Made by a program: the position numbers and the translations under genes. DNA of 10,510 nucleotides from Larix sibirica (taxonomy: Eukaryota > Streptophyta > Pinopsida > Pinales > Pinaceae): contig NWUY0303884337.1 in the NCBI GenBank assembly GCA_004151065.3, positions 1 through 10,510 on the forward strand, written 5' to 3'. How positions within the stretch are numbered: position 1 is the stretch's first letter; each line of letters starts with the position of its first letter. Below are positions 7,880 to 10,510 of the stretch, in pieces. The notes below the pieces were generated by a model. The model saw nothing but the letters and a program-made list of their open reading frames with translations. It ran no database searches and had not been told where the DNA came from.

Positions 7880-8275
7880 TAACTACTTTATTAAAATTAA
7901 ACCTCTTATAAAATAACTATGATCCATTTTTCAATATGCTTACCACTAACAGCACATATTTCTCCATACAGGCTCGGCTCAACATAGAATAATGTCAATC
8001 TTCATCGCATCATGTCAACATAGATCTGAACATGAGCAACAACGTCTCTCGCAAATTTTTTCAAACACTTAGCTTGGAAACTCTCCAAAACCGTAAAGAA
8101 AAATTTACCACACCAAGAGAAAATTGATACACGCATTTCACACCTGACTGCCAGATCTATTAGTTGAAAATAATCTGTCTCCTTTGTGCCTACACGAAGT
8201 CCATGATCACATTTAGTTTCCAAATTTTACTTAATGTATCGCTCTCTCCACTGTAAAAGCTATCCAATCCTCGGT
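7880..8275. other. Intergenic or possible 3' untranslated DNA on the minus strand
   Basis: A 73-codon minus frame at 8002-8223 starts at TTG and has no recognised domain. If the exon-like patch ending at a minus-strand TAA (8278-8276) is real, this stretch would be its 3' untranslated region; a minus-strand AATAAAG occurs at about 7888-7882, consistent with but not proof of that idea. Confidence 0.25.
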
Positions 8276-8350
8276 TTACGCCCGGCAATCTTCGTCTTCA
8301 CTATTGCTGCCAGCAGGCCTGAGTGGAAAAGCAGCTACATATGTGAGCCC
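8276..8350 (-). other. Exon-like patch, possible terminal coding exon
   Basis: On the minus strand a GC-richer patch reads through AAFPLRPAGSNSEDEDCRA to a TAA at 8278-8276. A potential splice acceptor (ATGTAG) lies just before it at about 8341. The acidic, polar tail looks like a plausible protein C-terminus, but the patch is short and no domain is recognised. A second short patch at 8609-8538 reads with a CGNCGDPPP motif. I cannot join these into a gene model, and chance is quite possible. Confidence 0.2.
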
Positions 8351-8619
8351 GGCCAGTGCAAAATATTGACATATTATGGAAAGCATTAATTAACATTGAT
8401 AATTTAACAAATACATTCATGACAGCAAATACAAGAAATAGACTACAACGTGTGAAAATCCTGATTCCACTTGCAGTTCTCCCCGTAAAAATTAAGTGGT
8501 TATTTTTCATATTATTTTCATTGTATCACTTATTACGTCAATAGGCATATCCAGTGGCATTTGGAGGTGGATCCCCACAATTTCCACAAACATTCCATCT
8601 CAACGTCATCTTTGTAATG

Positions 8620-8965
8620 GATGAATTAAAAATTATAAATAAGATTTGATGAAAATATTAAATAAAATATCACATTGTAATGATGAAACAACAATCTTAT
8701 ATTCATGATGGCGAAGGGTAATGACCACACTGTAGGGGAACATGTGGTGGTTAAGCTGTAAAGCTGTATGCATGCAGTGCAACTAAACAACACACTAACA
8801 AATTATGGTAAACACATGATATAACAATGGAAGACAAGGTGCATGTATAAAAGTGGTAACCATTTATAGGATATATTTTATGATGGAGAGGGATAAGTCT
8901 TTCCAATCCTGATTGATAAATCGATCAGTCAACCCATGATTCCATAACTAGAAAAAAGACTATCC
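8620..8965. other. AT-rich intergenic DNA
   Basis: No gene is recognised. A perfect 8-bp tandem, AAGCTGTA, lies at 8753-8768 next to the first ATGCATGCA motif. A TATA-like word, GTATAAAAG, occurs near 8846 on the plus strand, but no transcript can be assigned to it. Confidence 0.5.
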
Positions 8966-8970
8966 CAACC

Positions 8971-8999
8971 AACCGGTCATATGCATGCAATGACTGGTT
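8971..8999. repeat. Inverted repeat flanking an ATGCATGCA loop
   Basis: AACCGGTCAT (8971-8980) pairs with ATGACTGGTT (8990-8999) at 9 of 10 positions as DNA; the tenth would be a G-U pair in RNA. The 9-base loop is ATGCATGCA. The right arm overlaps the first four bases of the 61-bp tandem duplication. Confidence 0.8.
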
Positions 9000-9117
9000 T
9001 AATGACTTGAAGTGGATGGCTACATTAATGGAACATAGTGCAAAGAAAATGATTTTGGTTTAATGACTTGAGGTGGATGGCTACATTAATGGAACATAGT
9101 GCAAAGAAAATGATTTT
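8996..9117. repeat. 61-bp tandem duplication, nearly identical copies
   Basis: Copy 1 is 8996-9056 and copy 2 is 9057-9117. They differ at one position only (A versus G in GACTTGARGTGG), so 60 of 61 bases match. Both begin GGTTTAATGACTTG and end AAAATGATTTT. It is the freshest-looking duplication in the window and lies directly against a hairpin. No coding role is seen. Confidence 0.98.
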
Positions 9118-9120
9118 TAA

Positions 9121-9208
9121 GGATGGCATGTGGAATTATAAGATTCACTTTCCTTTAGGCCCCTCTTTCTCTCCTCTCTAATGGAATTATGGCCATATCA
9201 TGCCATCC
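9121..9208. repeat. 10-bp inverted repeat (GGATGGCATG) enclosing 68 bp
   Basis: GGATGGCATG at 9121-9130 is the exact reverse complement of CATGCCATCC at 9199-9208. Inside each side lies TGGAATTAT as a direct repeat (9131 and 9182), and the centre is a pyrimidine run rich in CTCT. At 88 bp it could be a very small foldback element, but no target-site duplication is evident. Confidence 0.7.
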
Positions 9209-9453
9209 ACAACCAATTAGAACATTTTATATTATATTTATATACAAAATTTTAGATACCTTGATTTTACCATGGAAATCCTAACCTCGGGGTCATATAA
9301 GTTTATTTACATGATGCATGCATATATGATAACCATTATAAGCCTTAGCACTTGAGCTTCATAGTAGGAATCCATTCTAACACATTTGCATCATTTAGAT
9401 AATCGAGTTCAATGTAAGATAGGGTAACAGTTAGGGTATTATACATTACAATA
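9209..9453. other. AT-rich intergenic DNA
   Basis: No gene or long repeat is visible. It contains the third ATGCATGCA motif at 9314. Confidence 0.5.
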
Positions 9454-9564
9454 CATGGTTATCACTCTTCATCATAATTGCTATCATGTCCATGGTTACC
9501 ACTTCTACAAATGTATACCTATCCTACCATGGTTTTCTACTATATTTAGCATGACCCATTAGTT
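9454..9564. repeat. Degenerate repeat with CATGGTT every 37 bp
   Basis: CATGGTT occurs at 9454, 9491 and 9528, exactly 37 bp apart each time. The first two units share CATGGTTAYCACT and a CTATC word near their ends; the third is much weaker. This is compatible with an old three-copy tandem repeat, though the low identity beyond the first 13 bases leaves some doubt. Confidence 0.5.
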
Positions 9565-10149
9565 TGTTATTTAGTTCTCCTATATGTTTATGGTTAATAT
9601 TGTGACAAGCATAACCACTCAACTTGTGTCCAATGAACATCAATAGACCACCAAACACAAGTTAAATGGGTGTCAGAAATTTTGTTTATCCAATAGACAG
9701 TAGAAAGACAAATCAATCAATCTCATCAATATCCATAAGAAAACTAAGAAATTTGTGTTTAAAATGTGGACATATTATATCATATAAAAAAAGTGACAAT
9801 CCTTTTATTTATTTCAAACAATAACCAGTCAAGAGGAGGGAAACAAGTGAAGAATTTATTTGGTTGACATATAGTAATTGTGTAATAAAGACATTTCCAA
9901 TGAGTCCATGAATTATTAGAAGTCTTTGGTTTGGATAGTGTATCCATATGCTATTCTTCAGTAACATTAGTCTCCACTAGTCTTCATGGAACTCAAAATT
10001 TGATCTAACTCCATAGGATTATCAATTAAATAACTTGGAACTGCAATGCCAGTGTGATTAGATCAATCTTTGATATATTAAAGTAAATAAAAAATTATTA
10101 TGACCTTAATATACAATGGAAATATCACTAGATCAGTCATGAGAATATA
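9565..10149. other. Intergenic DNA, nothing recognised
   Basis: I see no open frame of note, no RNA gene and no clear repeat. A word TGGGTGTCAGAAA at about 9667 loosely resembles a retrotransposon primer binding site, but no LTR end precedes it. Confidence 0.5.
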
Positions 10150-10510
10150 TGTTAGAGTATTGGAATCAAAAGAATATTAAAACAACAAATATTAAGTAGC
10201 CTAGATTCTTATAATTATACAACAACATATAATAAATAAAATAAAAAAGGAAACAAGAGGACACCCGATAATATACGTGGTAAAACCAAAAATGGGGAAA
10301 CATCCACTAGAAAACTTGGTATTCTATTATTCATCATAAATCTCAAATATTACAATAGAATGCTCCCACACATAAGCACTACATCACACTCAATCATCAT
10401 TGTGCATGACACTTCCTTGTGACAATATGTGTATGCACACTCTCACCATGAATGCAAGTGATTTACAACTACCTCCTTCACTTCATTGTATACCAAGAGG
10501 TATTAGAGGA
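10150..10510 (+). mobile_element. Probable partial copia-type LTR, cut by the window end
   Basis: The stretch starts TGTTAGAGTATTGGAATC, a form common at the 5' end of plant copia LTRs. About 115 bp in, it carries the phrase GAGGACACCCGATAATATACGTGGTAAAACC (10258-10288), similar to the ACGTGG-plus-AAAACC section often seen in such LTRs, followed by a CATCATAAATCTCAAATATTACAA-like section. No terminal CA, target-site duplication or internal domain can be seen before the window ends, so this rests on general resemblance. Confidence 0.35.

Larger units (their letters stand above)
8768..9322. promoter_or_regulatory. Three identical RY-type ATGCATGCA motifs
   Basis: ATGCATGCA occurs exactly at 8768-8776, 8981-8989 and 9314-9322. 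CATGCA is the RY element bound by plant B3-domain regulators of the ABI3/FUS3/LEC2 type (established knowledge). The middle copy forms the loop of the hairpin at 8971-8999. There is no confirmed gene beside them, so function is unproven, but three exact 9-mers in about 550 bp is more than expected. Confidence 0.35.

Noticed and set aside
8002-8223. 73-codon minus-strand frame
   Set aside because: It starts at TTG and has no recognised domain; it is kept only as a possible untranslated region next to the exon-like patch.
8301-8510. 69-codon minus-strand frame with ATG
   Set aside because: The sequence is mostly hydrophobic residues from AT-rich DNA, with no motif, and overlaps a plus-strand frame of similar length.
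9667-9679. TGGGTGTCAGAAA, like a retrotransposon primer binding site
   Set aside because: No LTR end lies directly before it and the match to known sites is loose.
1-10510. CRISPR array, tRNA or rRNA genes, bacterial operons
   Set aside because: There are no regularly spaced identical repeats with unique spacers, no cloverleaf-type sequence, and no ribosome-binding-site and gene pattern anywhere in the window.

Overview
This looks like AT-rich, repeat-dominated intergenic DNA from a land plant with a large genome. A gymnosperm such as a conifer is my guess, but that is inference. The evidence is a decayed Ty1/copia gag relic, a reverse-oriented long terminal repeat (LTR) with plant-type architecture, two further LTR-like stretches, and no compact gene structure. 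I found no intact protein-coding gene: open frames reach only about 100 codons, most lack an ATG, and only one matches a family I recognise. I saw no tRNA, rRNA, CRISPR array or bacterial-type operon.

Layout. Positions 1-1130 hold no gene; a short CpG-dense patch with a palindrome lies near 660-722. Positions 1427-2040 (+) are the remains of a copia-type gag with several stops and a frameshift, ending in a mutated zinc knuckle. Almost immediately after it, about 2052-2471 reads on the minus strand as an LTR, with a TATA box, a poly(A) signal and a polypurine tract just outside it, which suggests a second element inserted into or beside the gag relic. Positions 2472-5012 contain no gene I can recognise; 3000-4460 carries an unusual scatter of GCAAC/ACAAC words on the plus strand. 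About 5013-5945 (+) is LTR-like or promoter-like, with a TATA box, an 83-bp tandem duplication and a late AATAAA.

From about 5500 to 9600 the most visible structure is a series of independent, mostly two-copy tandem duplications with units of 37 to 83 bp. They range from strongly degenerate to nearly identical (8996-9117, one mismatch in 61 bp, next to a hairpin). Three identical RY-type 9-mers (ATGCATGCA) lie at 8768-9322. The window ends in a probable truncated plus-strand copia-type LTR from about 10150.

I see no functional system. The parts are best read as layers of old transposon insertions overlaid by small local duplications. The items most worth checking are the recent 61-bp duplication with its adjacent hairpin, the overall clustering of tandem duplications, and two minus-strand exon-like patches at 8276-8350 and 8538-8609.
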